Origin: Lycorma delicatula | Lineage: Eukaryota > Arthropoda > Insecta > Hemiptera > Fulgoridae | Direction of reading: 5' to 3' | Assembly: GCF_047948215.1 (NCBI RefSeq) | Contig: NC_134461.1 | Coordinates: 91,346,245 to 91,410,244 of the forward strand | Length of the DNA: 64,000 bases | Shown: in pieces, positions 48,110-57,960 of the stretch | How the letters are laid out: every line of letters starts with the position of its first letter | Position numbering within the stretch: position 1 is the stretch's first letter | Translations under genes and position numbers: made by a program | The notes under the pieces: generated by a model | What the model saw: the letters and a program-made list of their open reading frames with translations, nothing else | The model's database searches: none | Told to the model about the DNA's origin: nothing

Positions 48110-48968
48110 TTAATAGAACTAGCAGTTAATGATGTTAAAGAACAATTTGGATCCGGAGTAATAGTGGAACGTGAAAAGATAAAGATGCTACAATTTGCTG
48201 ATGATATAGTAATTCTAGCTGAGATTAAAAACGATTTAGAAGGAACAATAAACAGTATGGATAAAGTCCTACGCAAGAACTACCTCATGAAATTAAACAA
48301 AACAACAAACGAAAGTAATGAAATGTAGTACAAATAACGAAGATAGACCATAGAATGTAAAAATAGGAAGAGAAAAGATTATGGAGAGAGAAGAATTTTG
48401 TTATTTGGGAAGTAGAATTACTAAAGATGGACGAAGCAGGAGCGATATAAAATGCCGAATAGGACAGACGAAACGATCCTTCAGTAATAAATATAATTTG
48501 TTTACATCAAAAATTAATTTAAATGTCAGGAAAAGACTTTTGAAAGCATATGTTTGGAGTGTCGCTTTATATGGAAGTGAAACTTGGACAATCGGAGTAT
48601 CTGAGAAGAAAAGATTAGAAGGTTTTCAAATGTGGTGCTACAGGAGAATGTTAAAAATCAGATGGGTGGATAAAGTGACAAATGAAGAGGTATTGCGGCA
48701 AATAGATGAAGAAAGAAGCATTTGGAAAAATATAGTTAAAAGAAGAAACAGACTTATAGGCCACATATTAAGGCATCCTGGATAAGCCATCGCTTTAATA
48801 TTGGAGGGACAGGTAGAAGGGAAAAATTGTGCAGGCAGGCAACGTTTGGAATATGTAAAACAAATTGTTAGGGATGTAGGAAATAGGAAGTATACCGAAA
48901 TGAAACGACTAGCACTAGATAGGGAATCTTGTAGAGCTGCTCAAACCAGTCAAATGACTGAAGAAAAA
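48110..48968 (+). pseudogene. RTE-type LINE, 5'-truncated copy
   Basis: Collinear with 35200-36055. It starts at ELAVNDVKEQF and contains LQFADDIVILAEIKNDLEGT (FADD intact, about 48196). After indels near 48300-48380 a 134-codon frame (48381-48785) follows, covering CYLGSRITKDGRSRSDIKCR to 'IGHILRHPG', then a last frame from 48801. It ends in 'caaatgactgaagaaaaaaa'. It is visibly closer to the 33-36 kb element than the 23 kb copy is. It lacks the endonuclease and most of the reverse transcriptase. Confidence 0.93.
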
Positions 48969-49460
48969 AATTTAATAATCGTTCAATTTTTGGTGTTTTT
49001 AATCACTCTTATTTATAAACACGTTTTTAACTTTTTTTTTTTATTTTCTGCATTATATATTTTCTGAAGAATCTTTAGTAATTAATTCAAAATTCTTTTA
49101 AATCACATTATGATATTACCACACTGATTTATCTAATTGAGAAAAAAAGAAGAAAATTCATAATCGTACCGAATTGTATAGGTCTATTTTATTTATAAGT
49201 TTTTAAAAATATTTTAAAATTTTTTGTTTTACACTAAATGGACTAATTGCAAAGGCACATTCTTTGTTTACCTTATAGAGGAAGCTTCTTTGATCATTTT
49301 TTGTAAGTTTTTAATGCAAATAATATAAGAGAAAAAAATAGTTTTAAACCAACTATTAAATTTACCAGAAATTAAAATTAAATTAAATTTCCCAAAATAT
49401 TAAATGTAAAATTTTGAAGATATTTAAAATTAATTTTTTCTTACATGGCAACGTTGGTAA
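48969..49460. other. AT-rich spacer
   Basis: Nothing recognised. Confidence 0.5.
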
Positions 49461-49938
49461 AATATAATTATTATATATAATATAAACCGCTTACTAATAT
49501 ATTAATCGTTTCCTTCAAGCGCTTTCGGCTGTTCTGCCATCTTCAGAAAGGATTAAATTTATGATTGAATATATAAAATTAAATATTTAACTTTGATACA
49601 TAACAATTGGTCGTTATTCTGTAAAGGTCAAAGTCTTAAACAAAGGTCAAAGGTTAAAATCAGGGTAACTACATCCGTATTGTAATAGTATCACAATTGT
49701 TATCTATTATTGTTAACCATTACAATTGTGATACTATTACAATACGGACGCAGTTTCTTGGCTTAAGATTTTGATTTTTCAGAATGACGATCAATTGTTA
49801 TTTATATAATTTAAATATGTAATTTTATATATTTCAGTCATAAATTATAATCCCTTCTAAAGATGGCAGAATAGCCAAAAGCGCTTTTGAGAAACGATTA
49901 ATATATTGATAAACAGTTTATATTATATATAATAATAT
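49461..49938. mobile_element. Large foldback element with hammerhead-like modules in both arms
   Basis: Nearly the whole unit is an inverted repeat of about 230-bp arms. Around the centre, TCCGTATTGTAATAGTATCA (from 49674) is followed by its inverse complement (to 49755). On the minus strand of 49513-49551 the arm reads CCTTT, CTGAAGA, stem II GGC-AGAACA-GCC, GAAA, GCGC, TT, GAAGG. The hammerhead's invariant core is present (position 7 is variable), CCTTT pairs with GAAGG, and GCGC is self-complementary. The other arm (49854-49888) has CTAAAGA and CAAAA changes and would be inactive. Penelope-like terminal repeats or retrozymes are the likely source. No ORF. Confidence 0.72.
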
Positions 49939-50262
49939 TTTTAAATGTTTCATGATTATTTTTTAGCATTAATGAAATATTAGGTAATGATTCATATCCT
50001 GTTTCATTCTGATGTTCAAGGTGTCTTCACGTGAAAATTAATGAAAATTATTCGTAAAACAAAAGGTAAATAAAAAAGAACATATTCCTGCATGCTTAGA
50101 TCTTTAGCTTACGATCAGTAGAAATAGTGATCATAAATTATTCAACGCATTTTAGACGTTAATAAAAAAATAACAAAGCAATGTACATACAAGCATACTT
50201 TATTGATGAACAGAGCATTTTAAACAGTTTTATTTAAAAAACTTATTAACTTCAAGTAAATT
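49939..50262. other. AT-rich spacer
   Basis: Nothing recognised. Confidence 0.5.
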
Positions 50263-51115
50263 TTACATGAGCACAATTTGTGGCGCGTAAAATGTCTTGA
50301 CGACATTCAATTTCAAGCCACACATTACGAAGAATATCTGAGTTATTCCATTAATTATACCTTCGATTCTTCTTTTTTGTTCACTGATGTAGACAACCTT
50401 CTTGCGTACACCCTGTCTTTCACAAACTCCCCAAAGAAAGAAATCGAGTGGCGTTACGTCAGGATCCAGATTACCAATGAACTGGTCCACCACGCACAAT
50501 CCAATGTTTAGGAGATTGTTCATATCGGTAGTCGCTAACAAGTAAATCCCAGTGTGATGGTGCGCCATCTTGTTGGAAGTAAACGTTGGGTCGCTGAAGG
50601 TCAATTTTATTATCGCATAATCGTGTAACATATTTAGATAAGTAAAATAGCGCTAGTAACCGTTGTGTTGGCGCAGAATAATGGTCTGATTACTACATAA
50701 GCAGCTAACGCACACCAAACGTTAATTTTCGGGCTATCACATTATGTTTGTCGAACGGCATGAGGGTCTTGCTACCCCAAATCCGGTTAACGTGATCAGA
50801 AACATGGAATATAGTTTCGTCTTAACTGCGTTTTATAAAAACCCATTATATTCGTTCACTTTATCAAGAATATCCACTGCGTAAAAAAATTGTAACTGCG
50901 TGGTTTATCGTCATCTTCGATTGCATGCACCGACCGAATTTGGGTATGCCTGAAGTTTTAGGTGCCCTTGTAGAACCTTAACGACTGTCGATTGCGGTAT
51001 TTCCAATCGTACGCCCAGTCGATTTACCCAGGCTTCTCTGAAAAGTTTCTCTTACACGACCCAGAAGTTCCTTGAAGACGGAAGGTCTGCCGGAAGCTTT
51101 TTTTATGTACTATAT
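50263..51115 (-). pseudogene. Mariner-like (IS630/Tc1-mariner) transposase pseudogene
   Basis: The minus strand gives, from high to low coordinates: a helix-turn-helix-like 'SLGKSTGRTIGNTAIDS' (about 51040-50990); a block near 50820-50790 with 'FHVSDHVNRIWGSKTLMPF', resembling the region after the first catalytic aspartate; 'FTSNKMAHHHTGIYLLATTD' in the frame where family members have a Q-D-G-A-P motif, but shifted; and 'DPDVTPLDFFLWGVCERQGV' (frame 50263-50631). More of the protein is represented than in the 2.8 kb remnant, but with multiple stops and frameshifts. No terminal repeats identified. Confidence 0.75.
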
Positions 51116-51500
51116 TTGCTCTATTCTTAAACTGCTGATACGAAGTTTAATAGAATCCTTATTAGGAGGATTACGGCGGTACTCTAAACGAAAACATCTG
51201 CCATAGCGGGCCTGGCGTTTTCCTCGTCTGGCGACTAGAGGTAAAGACACCTTCCGGAACCGTGTTCATGCTTAATTGGGGGTCTGGTTCCAGGAGGCAG
51301 GGGAAAAAGAAAGAAACAAAACATAAACGAAAACGTCTATGAACAGTAATAACAGATCCGCTTTCATGAAACCATAGTACGCACATTGCTCGTTTTCTCC
51401 TACACGGTAGCCATTGTGCTCATCTGTCGATCCTTCATGTCGTTACAACGTGCCGACGTGTGCATTTAAAATCGGCACTAACTCTACTACCAAAACTAAT
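51116..51500. other. GC-balanced stretch next to the mariner-like pseudogene
   Basis: Possibly the transposase N-terminal region or element end plus an insertion. Around 51178-51345 the sequence changes character (purine-rich 'aggaggcaggggaaaaagaa'). No confident call. Confidence 0.35.
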
Positions 51501-52945
51501 GTTTGAAAAATATCGATGCGCGCTAGGTTGCTTTTTTCATTTCTTATGAACCTCTGAAATGCGTTATAAAATTTTTATTTATAATTTTGTTTTTATAATT
51601 CGGTTTATATTCCGCATTTTTACCAAGAAGCCAGTTTTATTCTTTTTTCTTAAAATTTTTGTTTATTCTCCTATTGAAAACGTTTTTTATAAGCATACCA
51701 TCTTTAAATAAAAATAAATATAAACAAAATAATAATAAAACCTTATTTTTGTAATCTTCTTTTTAGATTTCATTATTTTAAAGTCCGAGTTGAACGTTTT
51801 GAAAGCCAATTTAAGTTTAGGATGTTGAAGTCAGTTATCACAAATTCGACGTTTAAACGTTTTAACAGTTTGACGTTTAAACAATTGATATATTTTTTTA
51901 AATTTTAAATAATGTTTAAAATCAACATTTTTATGGAAAAATTTTATTTTAATTTTGTGTGTATAATTTATAATATAACGTACCTTATAATTTTTAATAT
52001 TTATAAAGCTTTACCTTCAGTATTTATTTAAATTATTAATAAATAATTTTTGTTTCCGAAAGGAAATTTAATTCACTTAGTTTTTTAATCCCAAGAAAAG
52101 ATACGAATGTATCATTTACTTTTTTTTTTAATTTATACAGCTTTATTTAATAAAGAATACATTTTATGTGCGAAAATATTTATTGCTAGATTCAATTTGG
52201 CTTTTAGTTTTAAGTTCCTTTCTAGTAGTACAATAAATATGTTGTGCAGTGGATTAAATCAGCAAAGGAATCATTGTTTTATAATAATATAGTATTACCA
52301 AAAAAAATAATATAAAATAATCCTAAATTATTAACTACAATCCTACTGTTCATTTATTAGGACCTCCCACAATATTTTTATATGCCTCGAAGGATTTTAT
52401 TGATTTTCTTTTATTCAGTTGCTTCTTAACTGGTGCATATTAAAAACCTTAAGGGTAAAGGCGGGTTTTAAATAAAATGTTGGAACTTTAAAAAATTATT
52501 ACAGAAACATTTTTTAGGCGAACATGCATATAACGGGTGGTAACATTTATTTAAGTATGAATTTCGGAAGCATATAACGGTTTTAACAATAAATTATAAA
52601 TCAAAAACAGATCGTTTTCATAAATAAGTGGTTTATATATGTCATAAAATTTTATGTTGAAAATTATACTTTGTTTTTATTTCTTAAAAGAAAGAAAATA
52701 ATAATAATACAATAATTTCCTGTTTGTAAAATGTCTGATAAAATCAGAAATTCACTTGAGTATGATCTTTTCAACTGGCTGTTATTTCGTTAATATTTTG
52801 AACAGTTAACATTTCCGTTTTTCGTTAACAGTGGATGAGGTCAGTTATATCTTCCTGTTAGATAATAATATAGGCTACTTCAAATGTTTACCTAAAACAA
52901 CAAATGATTCAATAATTTTTATTTTTAAATAAAATAATTTTTATT
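51501..52945. other. AT-rich sequence, nothing recognised
   Basis: No supported feature. Confidence 0.5.
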
Positions 52946-53815
52946 TTGATCTTCAAGATTGAATTTCTAGTTTTTCCCGACGCCTTAGCACTGTTTGCAG
53001 AACTAGAACAAGAAGCAATCGATCAGATTAACCAATTGAAAGAAGTGGCTGAAAAAACAGGCTTTCAATTCCCTTTTATAAAGATAGAAGTAATGGCAAG
53101 TACAATTTTAAATATCTTAGAGAAATAAATTATTAGAAGAAAGAAATTAGTAGAAACGGAACAATAAACTAGAGATGGAGGCAAAAAAAAAACACAAATT
53201 AGAACTACTAAACTTTACACAAAAAATATTTGTAATAAAAAGAATCTTTCTACAAATGCAAAATTAAGGGATTATAGTGCAGTAGTAAGATCAGTAGTCG
53301 TGTACGCCATGACTAACTACAAATTTAATTGGTATACAAAATCTAAATAAGACAGAAAGAAGAGTTTTAAGAAGGCTTTATGGTCCAAGAAGGGCACAAG
53401 AAGACCACAGACCAAGATCAAATAAAGAGATACGTGATAAAATTGAAGACCTTGGAAATAAATATAAGAAAACGACCACTAAAATTCTACGGATAAATTA
53501 TCCGAATAGACCAATCAAGCCTAAACAAAAAGATTTTTAATAAACTCTGGAATTACAAAGGTCAAAATGGCTGTTTAAAACAGATGAAAGAAGAGCTCAA
53601 AAAGTACAAAATTACAGTTAATGACTGTCTAGATCGAAAACAATACAGAAAGAAAATTTTTCAATTAAATGTTCCTGTAGGTAAAAAGAAAAACTAAATA
53701 GAAGAGAATAAATTGAAGAAAGAAGTGTAAAAAAGAAAGAAGAAATTATGAAAGAAAAAGAAAGAAACCAAATGAAAAGATATTTGCGTGGCCCTTGAAG
53801 GCCTGTCCACAGAAA
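52946..53815 (+). pseudogene. LINE reverse transcriptase, C-terminal half
   Basis: The first frame (to 53128) reads VFPDALALFAELEQEAIDQI then NQLKEVAEKTGFQF and KIEVMAST, the block just downstream of the catalytic FADD; the FADD itself has decayed to FPDA. Later frames give 'NKKNLSTNAKLRDYSAVVRS', 'TERRVLRRLYGPRRAQE', 'IRKRPLKFYG' and 'MKEELKKYKITVNDCLDRKQ', the thumb and tail of the same protein. Stops and frameshifts are frequent. It belongs to a lineage distinct from the RTE and jockey copies here. The clade is not assigned. Confidence 0.75.
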
Positions 53816-54439
53816 ATAATTATTTTAAAAATATTTATATTATAGAACTAACAATAACATAAACCTCCAATATAAATCTGAACGTTTTACGATTTAATTG
53901 ACTGCAATTCGAAGGCAATAAATTCATATTGGTCCAAAAATAATTAATAATATTCCCTATGATTTAATCAACAATCAATATAGTACTTATGTATCCACAA
54001 ATGTAAAAAATGGATTAGTTTTTTAAAATTAACTTTTTTTTTAAATTAAATATTGTATAAATTTACTTAGGTGTGCATTATGTCCGAATATTTGTTTTTT
54101 TTTCACTTTTGTATTGTTGAAGGATTAGAATTTTAAAGGAGTTAGTCTATAAGATATCACTTGGTTTCTGCCTCAACTAGCGAACAAGTTTTTGACTTAT
54201 TAAGTAGATGTATTTAAATCATTTATATTTAAGCATATATATATATATACTTCCTTATGTATTTTTTATTTTCTTTTGAATTTGTCTTATTTTGTTACAT
54301 TGATTATATAATGTATTGTGTAAATTTTGGTTTGGGCAATAAATCGATTATATTGTATTTGGATATGTTCACATACCATAAAATTCCGGGGATGGTTGTG
54401 AGTTTTTCTTTGTGTATTTCCCTTTTACATCATCTTTCA
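53816..54439. other. AT-rich sequence with AT microsatellite
   Basis: A TA run occupies about 54235-54251. No gene. Confidence 0.5.
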
Positions 54440-54712
54440 ACATCACCTGGTTTCATGTACTTAAAACAGAAGTTTCCTAAAATTAGTGATGCAAAATTAC
54501 TAATTTTAGTAAATTCTGGGTCCACAAATATGATCACTAATACATGATGAAAAGTTTGAGGAACTACTGAATCCACTGGAAAAAGCAGCTTGGCAAGCAT
54601 TCAGAAATGTTACTAAGAGTTTTTTTTGGGAAATTGAAAAGTAAAAAATTACTATGATATTGTCAACAATCTTACAACATCTTATGAAAAATGTTGTAAG
54701 GTTGAAAGATGA
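54440..54712 (+). pseudogene. Remnant of a repetitive arthropod ORF of unknown function
   Basis: Frame 1 gives GFMYLKQKFPKISDAK. After a shift, 'LGPQI' and 'DEKFEELLNPLEKAAWQAFR' with 'NVTKSFF' follow, then 'NYYDIVNNLTTSYEKCCK'. This order (KFP.IS.AK, GPQI, F..LLN..EK.AW..F..V...FLG, Y..IVN.LL.SY...G) matches a protein I remember as occurring in many copies in insect genomes. I recall no assigned function, and the recollection should be checked by search. The copy has frameshifts and is cut off on both sides. Confidence 0.55.
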
Positions 54713-54751
54713 TATAAAATTAAAGAGTTATCTCAGGTAACTCTTTAATTT
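54478..54751. repeat. Cluster of three short perfect inverted repeats
   Basis: CTAAAATTAGT/ACTAATTTTAG (54478-54510), CTTACAACAT/ATGTTGTAAG (54671-54700) and AAATTAAAGAGTTA/TAACTCTTTAATTT (54717-54751) have arms of 11, 10 and 14 bp and loops of 7-11 nt. Confidence 0.85.
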
Positions 54752-55679
54752 CTAAAAAGACAATTTATATTGAAACATATAATTACCATGTTTCACATAA
54801 CAATGTTGATCAGCGACGCCTTGCTTTCAATAAAAAACTCAGATCTCTCACAGGGACTGTTTGTGGATTTGTTAGTCCCCACTCTTAAAAATAGCGTGAT
54901 CTTAATGGATATCCAGTAAGGCTGTTTCTCATACATCAGTATCAACGATGGTAGATCCTCCTTTCTCATTACCCATTCTTTTTCCTTACACGTAACTTTT
55001 TTCCCCCATTTATGGTACTAAAATTGTAGGTAAATCTTACTGATGAAAAAATCTACTTGTAGACTGATTCCGAAACTACTTGTTTTATCATGTGATATCA
55101 ATATTAATCGTGAAAAACCAGGCTTATAAATCTCCTATTAATACACAAAAATATTTGACCAAAATTTTCAACAAAGCTTTCTCATTTAATGTTACATAAA
55201 AATAACTTTTAATTTACTTAATATATTATTATTATTATTATTAGTTATGAAGTAACAAAATTTAAATAATTTTATTTTCTAAATATCTCGTTGTCTTTTT
55301 CTCCTATTTATAAAAAACTTCTGAAAGTAATGAAATTTATAGGAAAGTTGAAAAAGAATTTATAGTGCAGTTTTTTGAAGCCAGCATTATTATTTATTTT
55401 ATTTTATTTTACTTTCCTGGCATCATACCCATTGCAGGTGCAAGAAGGATAATCGTATTTCGATTTATATATAATCTGCCTAGACTTGTACAAAAGTAAA
55501 TAAATGTCTTTAAAAATACAACAAATTAACAGAAATCATTTACCCGTATTAACGTAATAAAGAATCCAACCCTACTAAACGGCATATGTATGTGTGTCTG
55601 TCTGTATGATTGTGGGCCCTCCTTAGCTTAGTACCGGAATGTACCGATCACTAGCGAAAAATCCCGTTTCGTTACTACA
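54752..55679. other. AT-rich sequence, nothing recognised
   Basis: No supported gene. Confidence 0.5.
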
Positions 55680-55842
55680 TGTTTTGTGGTGGTCAGGTGT
55701 ATAGTTGTTCGGCCTTTCATTCGGAGGTCTCGAATTCGAATCCCGGTCAGGCATGGCATTTTCACAAGCTACAAAAATTTTTATTCATCTCATCCTTTGA
55801 AGTAATACGTAACGGTAGTTCCGGAAATTAAAAAAAAAAGAG
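55680..55842 (+). mobile_element. tRNA-derived SINE, family 2
   Basis: The head is 'tggtggtcaggtgtatagtt', then 'cggcctttcattcggaggtc' and a B box AATTCGAATCCCGGTCAG. The tail 'catcctttgaagtaatacgt' and 'ggtagttccgga', then an A-run, is the one shared with family 1. Confidence 0.82.
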
Positions 55843-56724
55843 TTGTATACTTGTTATATTGTATATATACATATAGAATATACGCGAAATATCTATTAAT
55901 AATATATTTTTTTCTTATTTGTGTAATTGTTTTTCTTCATAAAATCGATTATTTATATTAACACTAAGGTTTAATTTTTCCTTTTTTATTTGTAAAAATA
56001 AAAATGTTTCACTTTTCTTTTTACTCTTTATAAATTCTCAATTTTTTCTTACTCTTATTAAATAAATTTGTTTAATGCTCTATTGTTAGTCTTAAAATAT
56101 ATTAATAAATTTTACTACCATAATTCATTCATTCGATATCGTAGCAGATCTTAAAACACAACTATTCTCGATACACAAAAATCGATACTGAAAATAAAAT
56201 CGATGATTATCCATTTAGAATAGTATATATGATTGTTCTATTGGCCTTGCAATTACAGTTAAACATACATATAAGCAAAACACGTGGGTCAAATCAAATG
56301 GTAAAGAGTAAAGGTCAAAATTAGAAGAATTTTGAATCCTATACATCCTCCTTAGCGATTTATTGATTTAATGCCTTTTATTATTGTGTCAATGAAATTT
56401 AGTTTCGTATTACGATATTTGGTTTATATTGAGTAAATTAAATATAATACATATGTATATAAATAATACACTAATTAATTTAATTTATATTTAAACTTCC
56501 ACCTCTCGTATTGAGTGAATTTGCAGTAGGATATTATGGATCTTGATGAAAATGTTGTGCATATGTTGAAGTGTTGAAAAGATGCCTAAACCGATCTAAA
56601 CCAGATTTAATTGCAAAGATTTGCTGATAATTTTTCGCTTTTCCTTGATCAATTTTCGTCATTCAAAAAGAAAAAAAATTTACACAAGCGGTAATCAATT
56701 TTGGACACCTAATAATAGCATTCC
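55843..56724. other. AT-rich sequence, nothing recognised
   Basis: No supported feature. Confidence 0.5.
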
Positions 56725-56801
56725 GAGGTGCCGCCTGCCAGGGCAACCTGCCCGGAGGACCAAGCTGCGGAGACGTGCCGTAGGTACGCCCTGCAGCTAG
56801 T
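56725..56801 (+). mobile_element. GC-rich segment ending in CTAGT (possible Helitron 3' end)
   Basis: A 75-bp GC-rich island in AT-rich DNA, with GGGCA/TGCCC and AGCTGC/GCAGCT inverted pairs. It ends CTGCAGCTAGT at 56801, before an AT-rich stretch. This is compatible with a Helitron terminus but not proof. Confidence 0.35.
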
Positions 56802-57064
56802 ATTTTTATATAGACTTTTAAAACTCTAATATTTCCACATAAGTAACCGATGAATTAATTTTTGTTATTTTGATGAAATTAAGTGATTCCGATATCTTTA
56901 TATTTTGCATATTACTATTTTATTATACGGTTTAAGTTACTGTTCTTACATTAATTTTCCATTTTTAAACTTTTAAAAATTTTGTATATATAGAAACACC
57001 CAAAAATGCGATAAAAATCCTCTTTCTTTATGTAAAATTCATAAATAGTCTATAATTGCTTTAG

Positions 57065-57960
57065 AGGCCTATTTTACTTATTTACGTGGTATCGTAGCTG
57101 TAGCACTAAGCTCCAAGAAGGAAAAATATGATCTGTCAAAAAAGTGGAATACGGGATTTTTTGCACCTCTCGATGTTTCATGAGATCTCCCAGATAAAAT
57201 TGGAGGGTTATGTTTTACTTAAGTATTTATATTTGTTGGCGTGATTAAATAACTTTTGATTCGATAATAGACAAATTTTGATGAATTTTGGCACAGTGAC
57301 TAGTGTATATGGGGCAACTTGTTGAAAAAACTTGGAATCAATATCTCCAGATGACATAGATAAATAACTTTTTGGGGTTAATTTTCTTAAAATTTTACAA
57401 ACATAACACCAAATTATAGTAAGCTCAATCCGTGCGTGCATGTTTATCTTACCATTTAAAAAAAAAAAACATTTGTCCCAAAATTTCTTCCCTCCCCAGA
57501 AATCGAAAAAACTCTTTTTATTTATTACATATTTTTTAACCAAAATTTTTTTTATATCTTCTTATGCTTAGTAGTAATGCAAGTAACCCCCAAAACATTC
57601 AAAAATTACTTTGGGCAATATAAGAGGCTAGGGACGGATCAAAATTTAAAATATATATTTTTTTAACACTTGATCACCACTTTCTCAAAAAAGATCTTAA
57701 TAACTTTTTATTGGTTTACATTTTCCAGTGAATTTTTTTTTTAGTTCTTCCATTTTAAATAGTAAACATAAAAAAATCAAAAACATTTCTTGGAAGGTGA
57801 TTTTGGACGTGGGGAGCAGAAAAATCTTTAAAAAATACCCATTTTTTAATTTTTAAAATTTTTATAGTTTTATTTAAGCATATAGCGTTTTATTTATATT
57901 AGTTTTATAATATCTTACAAGAAAACTTCCTCATAAATTACCCCCATCCCAAACAAAATA
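57065..57960 (+). repeat. Repeat E, uninterrupted copy
   Basis: Continuous across the point (about 57250) where the other copy holds the RTE element. It shares 'gaaggaaaaatatg', 'gggattttttgca', 'ttggcgtgatta', 'tttttggggttaattttctt', 'aaggtgattttggacgtgggg' and 'aaattaccccc' with 32600-32824 plus 36060-36690. The minus-strand frame at 57208-57543 lies in it and has no recognisable family. Confidence 0.72.
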
